This document shows positions 11,223 to 22,869 of a DNA stretch of 64,000 bases, piece after piece; the stretch's first letter is position 1, and the number at the start of each line of letters is the position of its first letter. Position numbers and translations under genes: made by a program. This DNA is from Rugalucina vietnamica (Eukaryota; Mollusca; Bivalvia; Lucinida; Lucinidae), in NCBI GenBank assembly GCA_964017185.1, contig OZ024870.1, positions 60,924,812-60,988,811 of the forward strand. Direction: 5' to 3'. The notes under the pieces were generated by a model, which was given only the letters and a program-made list of their open reading frames with translations, had not been told where the DNA came from and did not search any database.

Positions 11223-13205
11223 ACCAGAGGACCAATGGTCCTGTAAACGCTCACCTGAGTCTGCTGCATATACCAATAAACATGTTTGAATATTATGGTA
11301 TTTAACCCCAGTGCAGGGGCAGATGAAGCCCTTGGGCCGTTTTCTTTTTTCAGAATAATCAATATTCTGTCCATTTGCCAATTTCTTGCTGGCTTTTCCC
11401 TTCAAATGACATTTTAACAGTTTTTGCCATTCAAATGCATGGGCAACCCATGTTGACCTTGCCATAAACTTGGTCAAGGTCATCACAGGGTCATGATTTA
11501 TATATACAATGTAGTACTATAGCCATGGATGCTTCACGCCAAGTTTCATTGAAGTCAATCTATTGATTTCAGAGAAGATATTTGAAGGGTTTTTACCATA
11601 TATGGGCATGGCGGCCATCTTGGTCATGTGACCTGATTATTAAATATATACATTGGTTCCCCCATCCTATAGATGCTTCACATAAAATTTGGCATCAATT
11701 GGCCAAGTGGTTTTAGAGAAGAAGATGTTTGAATATTATGGTAATATACATGTATATTGCCCCGGGGTGTGGGCATATGAGCCCTTAGGTCCATTTTTTG
11801 TTTCAGAATCATTAATATTTAGTCCTACTACCCATTTCCTGCAAGATTTTCACCTCAAATGACTTTTTAAAAGTTTTCCCCATTCCAATGCATTGGCGAC
11901 CTATGTTGACCTTGTCCTAAAATAGGTCAAGGTCACCACAGGGTCATGATTTATATATACAGTGTAGTACTTCAGCCATTGGTGCTTCATGCCAAGTTTC
12001 TTTGAAATCGGTCCACCAGATTCGGAGAAGAAGATTTTTGAAGGGTTTTTACCTTATATGGGCATGGCAGCCATCATGGTCATGTGAACTAGATAATTTA
12101 TATATACATTAATTCCCCCATTCCATAGATGCTTCACATAAAATTTGGCTTTGATTCGCCAAGCGGTTTCATAGGAGAAGATGTTTGAATATTATGGTAA
12201 TAAACATGTATACTGCCCCGGGGTGGGGGCAGATGATGAGTCCCTGGGATCCATTTTTTTTTCAGAATCATTAAGATTCAGTCCTACTGCCCATTTCCTG
12301 CAAGACTTTCACTTTAAATGACATTTTAAAAGTTTTCCCTATTCAAATGCATTGGCGACCTATGCTGACCTTGCCGTAAAAAAAGGTCAAGGTCATCACA
12401 GGGTCATGATTTATATACACATTGTAGTACTTGAGCCATCGATGCTTCATGCCAAGTTTCTTTGAAATCGATCCACCGGTTATGGAGAAGAAGATTTTTG
12501 AAGGGTTTTTACCATATATGGGCACTGCGGCCATCTTGGTCATGTGACCTGGATTATTTATATACACATTGATTACCCCTTCCTATTGATGCTTCACATA
12601 AAATTTGGCTTTGATTGGCCAACCGGTTTCAGAGGAGATGATGTTTGAATATTATGGTAGTATACATGTATATTGCCCCGGGGTGGGGGCATATGAGCCC
12701 CTGGGGTCCAATTTTTTTCAGAATCATTAATATTCAGTCCTACTGCCCATTTCCTGCAAGACTTTCACTTTAAATGACATTTTAAAAGTTTTCCCCATTC
12801 AAATGCATTGGCGACCTATGTTGACCTTGCCGTAAAATATGTCAAGGTCATCACAGGGTTATGATTTATATATACATTGTAGTGCTTGAGTCATCAATGC
12901 TTCATGTCAAGTTTCGTTGAAATCAGTCCACCAGTTCTGGAGAAGAAGATTTTTGAAGGGTTTTTACCATATATGGGCATGGTGGCCATCTCGGTCATGT
13001 GACCTGGATTTCTTATATACACATTGGTTCCCCCTTCCTATAGATGCTTCATATAAAATTTGGCTTTGGTTGGCCAAGCGGTTTCAGAGAAGAAGATCTT
13101 TGAAATTGTTGACGGACGGACGACGGACGGACGGACGGACGGACGGATGCCGGATCATGGCCATCCTATAAGCTCACCTTGTGAGCCTAACGGCTCAGGT
13201 GAGCT
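11223..13205 (+). mobile_element. Family A element 1 (pearl/Helentron-like)
   Basis: Starts ACCAGAGGACCAATGGTCC (small hairpin) and GCTCACCTGAG. Four ~455-bp tandem units follow (landmarks GTCAAGGTCATCACAGGGTC, ATGGCGGCCATCTTGGTCAT, TTGCCCCGGGGTGGGGGCA), then an ACGG/ACGACGG microsatellite (13105-13146), then a terminal stem-loop GCTCACCTTGTGAGC...GGCTCAGGTGAGCT. The 5' GCTCACCTGAG and 3' CTCAGGTGAGC are subterminal inverted repeats. No coding potential. Layout agrees with what is known of bivalve pearl and HINE/DINE-1-type non-autonomous elements (assignment is inference). Confidence 0.8.
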
Positions 13206-13206
13206 A

Positions 13207-14745
13207 ACCAGAGGACCAATGGTCCTGTAAACGCTCACCTGAGATCTGCTGCATATACCAATAAACATGTATGAATATTATGTATTTAATTCCAGTGCAG
13301 GGGCAGATGAAGCCCTTGGGCCATTTTCTTTTTTCTGAATCTTCAATATTCTGTCCATTTGCCAATTTCCTGCTAGCTTTTCCCTTCAAATGACATTTTA
13401 ACAGTTTTCCCAATTCAAATGCATAGGCAACCCATGTTGACCTTACCATAAACTTGGTCAAGGTCATCACAGGGTCATGATTTATATATACATTAAAGTA
13501 CTTTAGCCATCGATGCTTCACGCCAAGTTTCCTTGAAATCAGTCTATTGGTTTCAGAGAAGAAGATTTTTGATGGGTATTTACCATATATGGGCATGGCG
13601 GCCATCTTTGTCATGTGACCTAGATTATTTATATACACATTGATTCCCCTATTCTATACATGCTTCACATAAAATTTGGCTTTGATTGGCCAAGCGGTTT
13701 CAGAGGAGAAGACGTTTGAATATAGTGAAGGTATACATGTATATTGCCCCGGGGTGGGGGCACATGAGCCCCTGGGGTCCAATTTTTTTCAGAATCATTA
13801 ATATTCAGTCCTACTTCCCATTTCCTGCAAGACTTTCACTTTAAATTACATTTTAAAAGTTTTCCCCATTCAAATGCATTGGTGACCTATGTTGACCTTG
13901 CCGTAAAATAGGTCAAGGTCATCACAGGGTCATGATTTATATATACATTGTAGTGCTTCAGCCATCAATGCTTCATGCCAAGTTTTGTTGAAATCGGTCC
14001 ACCGGTTCTGGAGAAGAAGATTTTTGAAGGATTTTTACCATATATGGGCATGGCGGCCATCTTGGTCATGTGACCTGGATTTTTTTATATACATATTTGT
14101 TACCCCTTCCTATTGATGCTTCACATAAAATTTGGCTTTGATTGGCCAAGTGGTTTCAGAGGAGAAGACGTTTGAATATTATGGAGATATACATGTATAT
14201 TGCCCCGGGGTGGGGGCACATGAGCCCCTGGGGTCCAATTTTTTTCAGAATCATTAATATTCAGTCCTACTGCCCATTTCCTGCAAGACTTTCACTTCAA
14301 ATGACATTTTAAAAGTTTTCCCCATTCAAATGCATTGGCGACCTATGTTGACCTTGCCGTAAAATAGGTCAAGGTCATCACAGGGTCATGATTTATATAC
14401 ACATTGTAGTGCTTGAGCCATTAATGCTTCATGCCAAGTTTCGTTGAAATCGGTCCATCGGTTCTGGAGAAGAAGATTTTTGAAGGGTTTTTACCATATA
14501 TGGGCATGGCGGCCATCTTGGTCATGTGACCTGGATTATTTATATACACATTGGTTCCCCCTTCCCATAGATGCTTCATGTAAAATTTGGCTTTGATTGG
14601 CCAAGCTGTTTCAGAGAAGAAGATCTTTGAAAATGGTGGACGACGGACGGACGACGGACGACGGACGACGGACGGACGACGGACGGACGCCGGATCATGG
14701 CCATCCTATAAGCTCACCTTGTGAGCCTGACGGCTCAGGTGAGCT
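13207..14745 (+). mobile_element. Family A element 2, head-to-tail with element 1
   Basis: Begins ACCAGAGGACCAATGGTCC directly after the GAGCTAA end of element 1, with at most one base between them. Three ~456-bp units, an ACGG/ACGACGG microsatellite (14639-14692), and the same 3' stem-loop ending GGCTCAGGTGAGCT. Direct abutment of two copies suggests insertion of one into the terminus of the other or rolling-circle tandem transposition. Confidence 0.8.
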
Positions 14746-15692
14746 AAAAATGGGTTTTCCAAGCCTAAATGTGTTGCTTTATTAAGCTAAATGAGGCATT
14801 TTGTTAAAAAGCACCATAGTAATCTGACTCTCTGGCAATAGGAAAAACAATATCAAAACTTACTCTTCCTATAACATCATCCTAATGCAGCAGAAAAAAG
14901 AAAGAAATTTCATCAAAATTGGGATGAAAAAGTACTTCAATGAATTTAATAGAGAAAATACTTCCTATGATGGCATTACATGAATATTATGTGCAAATTG
15001 TTACCAACTAAACATGACAAAGGTGAATAGATTTTATTTAATGTACATGTATTAGTTTAATAATTTCTGCTTGTTCTTTTCTCCCTTTTAATTCACAATC
15101 CACTGTGTATGATTATTAAACTGATAAAACAGTCATCTTCTCATTTTTATTTTTACTATTCAGTAAGTTAATATAAATATATTTTTAATTTTCATACAAA
15201 CAAATTAATAATAACTAAAAGTTTGCATGCTTATTTGCTGACAATAAGTATACATGAATGTCTCGGTGGATAACTGTCTACATTTTCCAACATCACTTAA
15301 CAAAGTGATTGAAATAAAAACATCAAAGAAAATATTTGAAAACATTATGCATGCGCAAACTATAGCCTGATTTCAAACTTAAGTTACCAAGCAAATTTTC
15401 TAACTCAATATACATACATGTAGCTTCTTATAAAAGCTGATCACTGACTGAAGTTGAATTATGTTTAACCCACAGCAAGTCAATTACAAGTGACTTTTTC
15501 AAAATATATACAAATGTATCAAATGTCACAAACTTGGCATTCTACATTCATTTTTTTCAAACTATCTTTGTATCTATTTACTTATTTTTAATATAAATAT
15601 ATGAACTAAAATACACACACAATTAATTATTATCAACTGAAAATTAGTTTATATCCTATATTACAAAGTGAACTATTAACATGCAGTACAAC
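14746..15692. other. Intronic sequence, nothing recognised
   Basis: AT-rich sequence between family A element 2 and the 2.2-kb TIR element. No splice-bounded coding stretch, hairpin or repeat family was seen. Confidence 0.6.
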
Positions 15693-16340
15693 ATCATCAC
15701 ACCGTACATACGGCTCGTCAAATTCCAGCTGGTACGTCAAATTCCAGATGTTTATGTCAGCGCGTGCGTTTTGGCGGGTAAATTATTTTTGTTGTTTTTT
15801 CTTGTTTTATTATACTTTAACTAATGGTTTAAAAAGAAAATAATAATCGGCAGTCTTGTGTGGACATCCATGCATCAGTACATATAGGTGTCATGGTCAG
15901 CTTATCAGTGGATTGGCGAAAACATTGCACGAAAGTCTTAAAATGGCACGTTTTCAGAAAACAGCCATACTTTTTGCCATATATTTCCATAACTAGAAAT
16001 AATTGAAAGTCGCTTGCTCGAATATATATAGCTTAGTATCTATTTAAAAGCCTGATTTAAACTTTTGTTCAAATTAATCACTACTATTGATAGCGCAGCT
16101 CATTCTTTTGCACCATGTGTGATTTTACATGATACGAACCACGACAGTCGTTTTATACTTGAAAGACCAGACGGAAAATAGCTTTTGATACGTCAAATAA
16201 CAGACGTAAACACGACTTTGGATACGTGTCGCATCAGACGTGTTGAGTGCGATTATTTTAAATACCCATGGCACCCTGGCATTGCTTGGCCTTCTTAAGC
16301 GGTCAACTTAGCAGTATACGTTCAAAAATGGCCACCTTTA

Positions 16341-16569
16341 AGACACACGACGTTGATTCACTATATCAACATTTGCACAAAATGTTGAAACCGTAGAATC
16401 AACATTAAGACACACATTGTTAAAATAATATTAAAATAATGTTGTTTCGGTCAACCTTTAAACATTATTGAATCAATTCGATTCACTGAATCAACTTTCA
16501 TTCTACAACATTGTTTCAAAGTTGATTGAATCAACATTGGTTCGAAATTGTTTCAACTTTGTGTGTCTG
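16341..16569. repeat. Palindromic AACATTG/CAATGTT element
   Basis: Begins GACACACGACGTTGATTCA and ends TTGTTTCAACTTTGTGTGTC, an imperfect inverted pair. The interior is almost all alternating forms of TTGAATCAAC, AACATTG and their complements, so it can fold on itself over its whole length. Likely a small foldback element nested in the 15698-17888 element. Confidence 0.65.
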
Positions 16570-16920
16570 CTGTTTTGTTTCCACTCAAACACAATATAAC
16601 TTTATGAGAGTGATATAGTGGTTGGGGTTTGAAACCTGATTGTCTCAGTTCTTGATCCTTGGTTAATCTTATATTAAAGGCGCTGACAGTCAACGACCTT
16701 AACCACGGCCTGTTGTGCGGTCGTTTGATCTAGTGGGTAGTTAGTGCCCGTCATCCTCCAGAGGTTGTAAAGCATCAATTCAAACAATCAAAAACACATG
16801 TATTTGTTCCGTTGCTATAAAAATTAAATTCCATCAAAGAAACACATTGGTAAACAAATAAAGCACAGGTTATGCCATGGTGTTTCTAGGGCGCAGACTC
16901 AACCGAGCGAATGCGTGAAC

Positions 16921-17064
16921 ACACCTGATGCCTAACAACATTGGAGCATAAGGAAACCAACGACATTGGAGCATAAGGAAACCAACAATCAGGCACCTGA
17001 TGCCTAACAACATTGGAGCATAAGGAAACCAACGACATTGGAGCATAAGGAAACCAACAATCAG
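16921..17064 (+). repeat. Tandem duplication, two ~72-bp copies
   Basis: CACCTGATGCCTAACAACAT through GGAGCATAAGGAAACCAACA and ATCAG occurs twice back to back. Each copy itself holds two GACATTGGAGCATAAGGAAACC-like subunits. The two long overlapping minus-strand frames here arise from this repetition. Confidence 0.8.
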
Positions 17065-17893
17065 TTTGAACCCTGGTATGCTCAGGCACAGACCGCAAAG
17101 TTCAGTTCCGGCCCATGCCATACTGGATTTATAATCAAAATTAGGGGTATTCATATAAGTAAAGCTAGAAGCAATGCGCTATTCGTAAATAATTCCCCGT
17201 CTCATGGCGCTTATACATGTACGTGTACTGAGTCGCGTAGTGTTCTATTTGAATATTTAAAATTGATTTGCAGAAGCCATGTATCAGTTAAGTTATGTGG
17301 AATATTATCAAATGTTCACACTATCTGCTTTCATTTTTTGCCAAACGTCTATATAGTCAAAAGTACAATCAGCTTTTTGTTCATCAACTGGCCATCTTGA
17401 GTAAAAAAACGGCATATAAACTCGTTTAAAGACAGTCGTTTCACTTTATTTCCTTTCCAAGAAATGTTTTCTTTATGCAATTTATGGTTAGTAGCGCTGC
17501 AAATTAAACCATATACTGACTATTGCATAACAAAGAATTGTTTTAGTAGACCCGTATCATAAAATGTTGATCTACCATCTGGGTCATTCCGTTTCGGCCG
17601 TCTGTTATTTCACTTATCATATGACATTCGCCCGTCTGTACTTTGGCGTATTGTTTTTGTCGCCAAGCGACAGAATAAAAGGATAAATACACTGTAAAAG
17701 TTGATTATCAATGATCCTTCCGATGGAGATTGAAAAAATATAAGTCTCAATAAGATTATACCATGAAAAGTTTAGGTATTCTGTGTAAAATACAGCAAAA
17801 TAACTTACCCGCCAAAACGCACGCGCTGACATAAACATCTGGAATTTGACGTACCAGTTGGAATTTGACGAGCCGTATGTACGGTGTGATCAT

Positions 17894-18472
17894 ATTACCC
17901 CACCCACCTCAAGCGCAGCATACGGGTTGTCAGGAGGTAGGGTGACATTCATCGAGTTCTTCGAAAATTACAGAGAACATACAGATTAGTCAAAGACAGT
18001 AGAGACACTAAAAATACTCCACAGTGTTAGAGGTACATGAATCTATAATGTGTTACAGTGCTTTTGACATGCAAAAAGAAATATTGTTTTGTTAAAAGTT
18101 TCGAGACAAAAATAATAAGAGGTCTAGTCATTGCTTTACACATTTACAAAGAATTGAAACATAGAAACATTTTACACTTCAACCTCATTATAACATGCCT
18201 CTCTTTAAAGCATTTTTCGAAATAACACCGCTATGTCATGGCTCCCAAATTGATGACTGTACTACATGTATATGTCTACTACAGACCCCAGAGACAGCGA
18301 TCTGTAGTTACACTTTTTTGCATGTCTAGTCCCATTTACACATTTCTCTACACAACATCAAACAAAGAGGAGGAAAGACACTGGCAATTTATTCAGGCTA
18401 AATAAAGGTTTCAGAATGGCCAGAATGCCAGGCATCAACAACTGCTTCAAAATAGTCCATCTACCATCATAG
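17894..18472. other. Intronic sequence, nothing recognised
   Basis: Unique-looking AT-rich sequence in the endophilin intron between exons 5 and 6. Confidence 0.6.
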
Positions 18473-18640
18473 GTTGGTTTGATTTGATTCTAACAAACCA
18501 GTCAACAATTTTTTTTGTCAGAATGAATGAAACCAACACTTCCTGTACTAAATGTGCCTTGCTAAAAGACGCAAGTCAGTGGATGTAGGGAACTACTGAT
18601 TCACAGTCCTACAACTTACCACTAGGCCATCCCCCACCCC
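18473..18640 (-). mobile_element. tRNA-derived SINE, decayed
   Basis: Minus-strand GGATGGCCTAGTGGTAAGTT (A box-like) and a tail containing AAATTGTTGACTGGTTTG; the B box is poorly kept. Confidence 0.55.
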
Positions 18641-19136
18641 CTGCTAATGTGACATGAATGCAGCAAGTCTGAGCAAGAGTAAGTGAACACAATGAAAATG
18701 TAAACATTTTGTCCTGACGTTTCATGATGAAAAGCCACCACAAAAGCAACAATGACACATACTGCACCAACTTGAAGCTGTCAAAAAATGTTAAAACTAG
18801 GTACACCTAAATCTTTTTCCAAATTTTCTGCTTGGCAAAAGATGATTCGAAGAATCACTGATACATCTTGTTGTTTCTACACATTAAGACCCCATGTTGT
18901 GGAAATCTAAACAAGTGACAAAAATCAAAATTTTGTTGGAGAAATAAGAGAGATTGTTCGTCAACCATCATCAAAAATGTCGGATAAACTATTTGATTGA
19001 AATTGTATTAACATGGGGGTAAATCAAATGGTACTACCTGGGCTGTTGTCTGTCTTATTTGTATACCATTACATGCAAAAACCTGTTGTCCAAGTGTATC
19101 AACAGTCAGTCATGACTGGGACAACGGCCCTATATT

Positions 19137-19372
19137 TGAGCCACCTCATGGGAAAACCAACAATCTACCTAGGCGAAAACAAAGGCGCAGATAAGCTTCG
19201 CGGTAAGCGCGAAGCTGATCAGCGCCTTTGTTTTCGCTACTCTGATAGTACAATTCCTCCTCTACTTAACTCCAAAATTTCAAGCTTCTAGCTCTTTTCT
19301 GTGACTGTACAGGTCGGTTTGTGTCGGACCTGTTTAGAAACCACATTGTTGGTTTTCCCACGAGACGGCTCA
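19137..19372 (-). repeat. M-family element M12
   Basis: TGAGCCACCTCATGGGAAAA start and TTCCCACGAGACGGCTCA end, flanked by TATT on each side. Nearly perfect hairpin. Confidence 0.85.
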
Positions 19373-19664
19373 TATTCTAAGGCTGTTGATATACTCAGAC
19401 AACACTAGAATTTTGCATGTGATGGTATACAAATGACTCAAACAACAGCACAGGTAGCATTTTTGTGATTAACCCATGATTAAGATTCAAGTGTACCACA
19501 CAATTATAAAGAAATAAAAGAATGGTCGTGCAGGATGGTTGGACCCACCTCCATTTTCGCATAGGGATTGTTAGTGGGCATGGAATGACCCTTAAAATAC
19601 AAGTGAACATGATAAATCTATGTCATATGTCTCTTTTAGTTTTTTATGGTAGATAAATAGGGAC

Positions 19665-19733
<69 letters not shown>
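19665..19733 (+). repeat. (GAT)n microsatellite
   Basis: About 23 uninterrupted GAT trinucleotides. Confidence 0.95.
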
Positions 19734-20229
19734 CTTTTTTATAATCTTTTTTAATTATCAAAATATGGTTAAAGGAGGAGAAAAGTACACCTCAGATCGT
19801 TGAAAATAAAGTCCTAACTGTTACAGAGCTATGTTTCTGACATCTAGCTCTCGAGTTTTTTTTTTTTTGTTTTTTTTTTTTCGTTTTTTTTTTAAGATCA
19901 AACTTCTTTTTAGATCAGCTCCATTGTCTTGGCTGCATATTGCAATTCCTGCACTTCCTAAATCCAAAATGAGATTTTATCTAAGTTTTAATTAAAGCCA
20001 AGAAATCAAACTAATATCTAAGGGATGCATTTCTTTTTAAGTGTGTTTGATCCTGTTGAATTCTACATGCTCGATTCTTAACATTACTTAATGTTATAAT
20101 GCTATCAGCGGCGGAAAATCTTGTTTGAATATGAACACACCGGTTATCCAGAGATAACCATTGTGACTAGGAACAAACAACCAATGCTGAGGAATCAGAG
20201 AATATCAATAAGTGAAAATAGGAAGTAAA

Positions 20230-20503
20230 CATCAGGAAAACATGTCCGTGAAATAAATACCCCCTTATACCCCACTTTTATATAGTAAAACTGGGGTATG
20301 CAGGGGTATACCTATTTTTCTTATTTTTGCTCCAAAACATAGATTGTGGGTACTCGTTAGAACCGCCTCGGCGAGGCGGTTTAAACGAGTACCCACAATC
20401 TATGTTTTGAGCAAAAATAAGAAAAATATCAAAAAATAAATCACTGAAAATTTTTTACGACTTAGAAAAAATCAATATATAACATAGGTGTGTTTTCGTA
20501 ATG
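20230..20503 (+). repeat. D-family element, copy 4
   Basis: CATCAGGAAAACATGTCCGT start. It has the most complete internal palindrome: GTACTCGTTAGAACCGCCTC / GAGGCGGTTTAAACGAGTAC. End GTGTGTTTTCGTAATG. Confidence 0.78.
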
Positions 20504-20643
20504 ATACCTGTCTTGCTCGGTGGCAAGTTGTTCCGAGACAGGTATTTGCATCATACAGCCTCATATTAATTTCACCAGCATTGTTTGTTCTCATCATGTT
20601 GGTTTCTCTGGATAGCCAGTGTGACGAGTGGTATAATACTGAC

Positions 20644-20736
20644 CTGTGTTTGGGAAGCGACTGACTTGGCTTTTCGTAATCTGCTCTTTGTGGAATCTAA
20701 ATCTAATCTCTTGGTCTCTAAAATCTTCTTTTCTTT
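20644..20736 (-). CDS. SH3GLB: Endophilin-B exon 5 (BAR helix, basic stretch)
   Basis: 93 nt, phase 0 at both ends; acceptor TCTGCTTCCAG, donor CAG|GTCAGT. It encodes 31 residues, KEKKILETKRLDLDSTKSRL followed by RKAKSVASQTQ, matching the lysine/arginine-rich 'KRLDLD..K.R..KAK' segment of endophilin BAR domains. In vertebrate endophilin B1 the join to the next exon is where tissue-specific inserts are spliced in; no such insert was recognised here. An M element begins 38 bp upstream of the acceptor, at 20775. Confidence 0.93.
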
Positions 20737-20774
20737 CTGGAAGCAGATACCTGGTATTTTACATCTTTTTCATA

Positions 20775-21011
20775 GGAGCCGCATCGTGAGAAAACCGGAT
20801 TTTTGCCTAGGCGAAAGCAAAGGCGCAGATCAGCTTCGCGGTAACCGCGAAGCTGATCAGCGCCTTTGTTTTCGCTACTCGGATAGTACAATTCCTCTTC
20901 TACTTAAATCCGAAATTTCAAGCTTCTAGCTCTTTTCTGAGCTTGTACAGGCCGGTTTGTGTCGGACCTGGTCGGAAACCCCGAAGACCGGTTTTCTCGC
21001 GTCGAGGCTCA
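20775..21011 (-). repeat. M-family element M13, 38 bp from exon 5 acceptor
   Basis: GGAGCCGCATCGTGAGAAAA start, TTCTCGCGTCGAGGCTCA end; AAAACCGG subfamily. Perfect 31-bp-arm hairpin at about 20813-20876. Confidence 0.87.
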
Positions 21012-21109
21012 TAGAATACATTAAAAGAATATAATTTCATACACCCCAAAAGCAGTGTGTTAGACAGCTGTTTGAAGGAAACTTACAAGTCATATACGAA
21101 CTGCACTGG

Positions 21110-21290
21110 TATGTATCAGCTGTGCAGTTACTGTACAGCTGATCTGTGTCTTTTTCTATGCAAAAAAGCTGATTTTTTTGCCTCAAGGATAGTACAATTG
21201 CTCTGCTGAAATCTGAAATTTCCAGCTTTTAACCTTCTATGATTGTATGTGACTGTTTGCGTTTGGCCTGGTTGGAAATCTTAGTTGCCC
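21110..21290 (-). repeat. Degenerate M-family element
   Basis: Traces: CAGCTGTGCAGTTACTGTAC then AGCTGATCTGTGTC (hairpin), GGATAGTACAATTGCTCTGC, GGCCTGGTTGGAAAT. Confidence 0.5.
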
Positions 21291-21676
21291 CCCATCCAGG
21301 GTAAATAACTGAGGTCAACATGACAATCAGTCGTCCTTCGTAAGACTACTGATTGTTTGTAAACTGTTTACCAATATTTTGCATATACATGTAACTGAGT
21401 TTTCATTTTTGAAAAAGTGCAAGAGAGAATTATTCTGACGAAAGAATCTGCTGGATGCATTATGACATTTGTGCCGTGTTCAATAATCTAAACTATCTTG
21501 CACTGTCTTTAAAACTATTTTAGGACAGACAAAAGAAACTTTGGTGACAGATTGCGTCGTTATGATTCAGTAACAGGTTTCATGTCATAAGACGATTCTC
21601 GTCACAATTTACGACAATGATGACTAAGTGAGAAAACAGATGACAAAATCCAATACAAAACTGAGAAAACATACCA

Positions 21677-21885
21677 CGAGCCTATTTGACCAGTGTCGTG
21701 AGAAAAATCAAAAACATCACCCAGAACAATTATTGTATTCTCAAGAGCATCTTTGTTTTTGCTGCATAGAAAGTATAATCCATCTTCTAAGTAAGAACTG
21801 AATTTTCAAGCCTAAAAACATGTTCAGCTGCTAAATTGTTTGATTTGTGTAAGACCTCATCTGAGACACTAAAGAGAGGTTTGAT
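21677..21885 (-). repeat. Degenerate M-family element
   Basis: Traces: GTCGTGAGAAAAATC, CATCTTTGTTTTTGC, AGAAAGTATAATCCATCTTC, TTTGTGTAAGACCTCATCTG. Confidence 0.4.
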
Positions 21886-21905
21886 CATAACATGGTATAA
21901 CATGG

Positions 21906-22198
21906 CATCACGATAACATGTCCATGTAATGTATACCCACTCATACCCCACATTTATATAGCAAAACTGGGGTATGCTGGGGTATACCTAATTTTTTTCT
22001 TATTTTTGATCAAAAACATAGATTGTGGGAACTCGTTAGAACCACCTCGCTGAGGCGGTTCCGCGAGGTGGTTCGAACATGTACCCACAAGCAATCTTTT
22101 GAACAAATTGAAAAATATCATAGTTTTTCCAACAAAATTTTACATTTTTGCAGCTGAAAAAAATCTCTGTATATTGCATGGGTTAGTTTTCATAACGG
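21906..22198 (+). repeat. D-family element, copy 5
   Basis: CATCACGATAACATGTCCAT start, GGGGTATGCTGGGGTATACC interior, diverged right end TTGCATGGGTTAGTTTTCAT. Lies about 200 bp from endophilin exon 4. Confidence 0.7.
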
Positions 22199-22394
22199 TA
22201 TGATCAATGTTGACTTCATGTATTTGTAACAATGTTATTTCTCTGAAAAACACACATCGAGGTATGGGTAAGACTACGAAATGCCCGACACAGGCATATC
22301 TGATAAGACCCTACAGCTTTTTTTTGAGAAGTGGATAAAAATTAATTCCCTAAATCATTATTTAATTACGACCTTAATAAAGTAACAGACAAAC

Positions 22395-22528
22395 CATTAT
22401 AGTTTTCATATCTCCTTCCAGGAAGTTCTTCAGTGGCTGCAGGAAGTTATTTGCCGTAGATTGTACAAACTCTCGGTGTGCATTGCCGATCAGGATCTGT
22501 GTCTGGCCGGTCTTCACTAGAGCATTGC
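22395..22528 (-). CDS. SH3GLB: Endophilin-B exon 4 (BAR domain)
   Basis: 134 nt, acceptor CCATTTTCAG, donor ATG|GTTTGT. Two bases complete the Gly from exon 3, then 44 codons read NALVKTGQTQILIGNAHREF and end NFLEGDMKTIM. This is the family's 'NALIK.G.....G...RE...A.NFL.PL..F.EGD.KTI' block, the middle of the BAR domain. The exon follows a 26.5-kb intron. A diverged partial second copy lies just upstream in the intron (about 22618-22692). The closing Met sits where the family usually has Ala; the phase-0 join to the next exon supports this border. Confidence 0.92.
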
Positions 22529-22617
22529 CTGAAAATGGACAAAATACAAACACATGGCATTGACGTTTAATGCAGACTGCCTTAGAACCCCTCTGTATGA
22601 GTTGCAGATCATCAAAT

Positions 22618-22692
22618 TGTCCCGTGTACAAACTCATTATGTGTGTTGCCTAAAAGAATCTGCATCTGGCCTGTTTTCACTAGGGCATAACC
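22618..22692 (-). pseudogene. Partial diverged duplicate of endophilin-B exon 4
   Basis: Reading on the minus strand after a good acceptor (CTGTCCATTTCCAG), 24 codons mirror exon 4: YALVKTGQMQILLGNTHNEF against NALVKTGQTQILIGNAHREF. Similarity includes the intronic bases just before the acceptor. Many nucleotide differences are synonymous (GCC/GCT, AAA/AAG, ACA/ACC, ATT/ATC, CAT/CAC). Homology stops after EFV; the frame closes about four codons later (TGA). It lies about 90 bp upstream of the true exon 4, so it is a tandem exon duplication cut short. It may be a dead exon or a once-alternative one. A truncated M element sits about 20 bp further upstream. Confidence 0.75.
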
Positions 22693-22712
22693 TGGAAATG
22701 GACAGAAATATA

Positions 22713-22869
22713 TTAGCCACATCATGAGAAAACCGGATTTTCGTCTATGTGAAAACAAATGCGCAGATCAGCTTCACAGTTACTGCAAAGCTGATCTGCG
22801 CCTTAACTGTGAAGCTGATCAGAAGCTGATCAGCACCTTTGTTTTCACTGCTCTCGTGTCGCAGCTCAT
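22713..22869. repeat. Truncated M-family element next to exon 4 duplicate
   Basis: TAGCCACATCATGAGAAAAC start, hairpin partly tripled (AAGCTGATCTGCGCC, GAAGCTGATCAGAAGCTGAT), then a jump to TCTCGTGTCGCAGCTCA; the unique segment is missing. Confidence 0.72.

Larger units (their letters stand above)
15698..17888. mobile_element. TIR element with ~90-bp inverted termini, 2.19 kb
   Basis: 5-bp duplication ATCAT (15693-15697, 17889-17893). Termini CACACCGTACATACGGCTCG and inward sequence GACGTACCAGYTGGAATTTG are inverted copies of each other over about 90 bp, including the GCGCGTGCGTTTTGGCGGGT segment. No transposase is recognised. Inside lie a 230-bp palindromic element (16341-16569) and a 75-bp tandem duplication (about 16921-17064). 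Confidence 0.85.
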
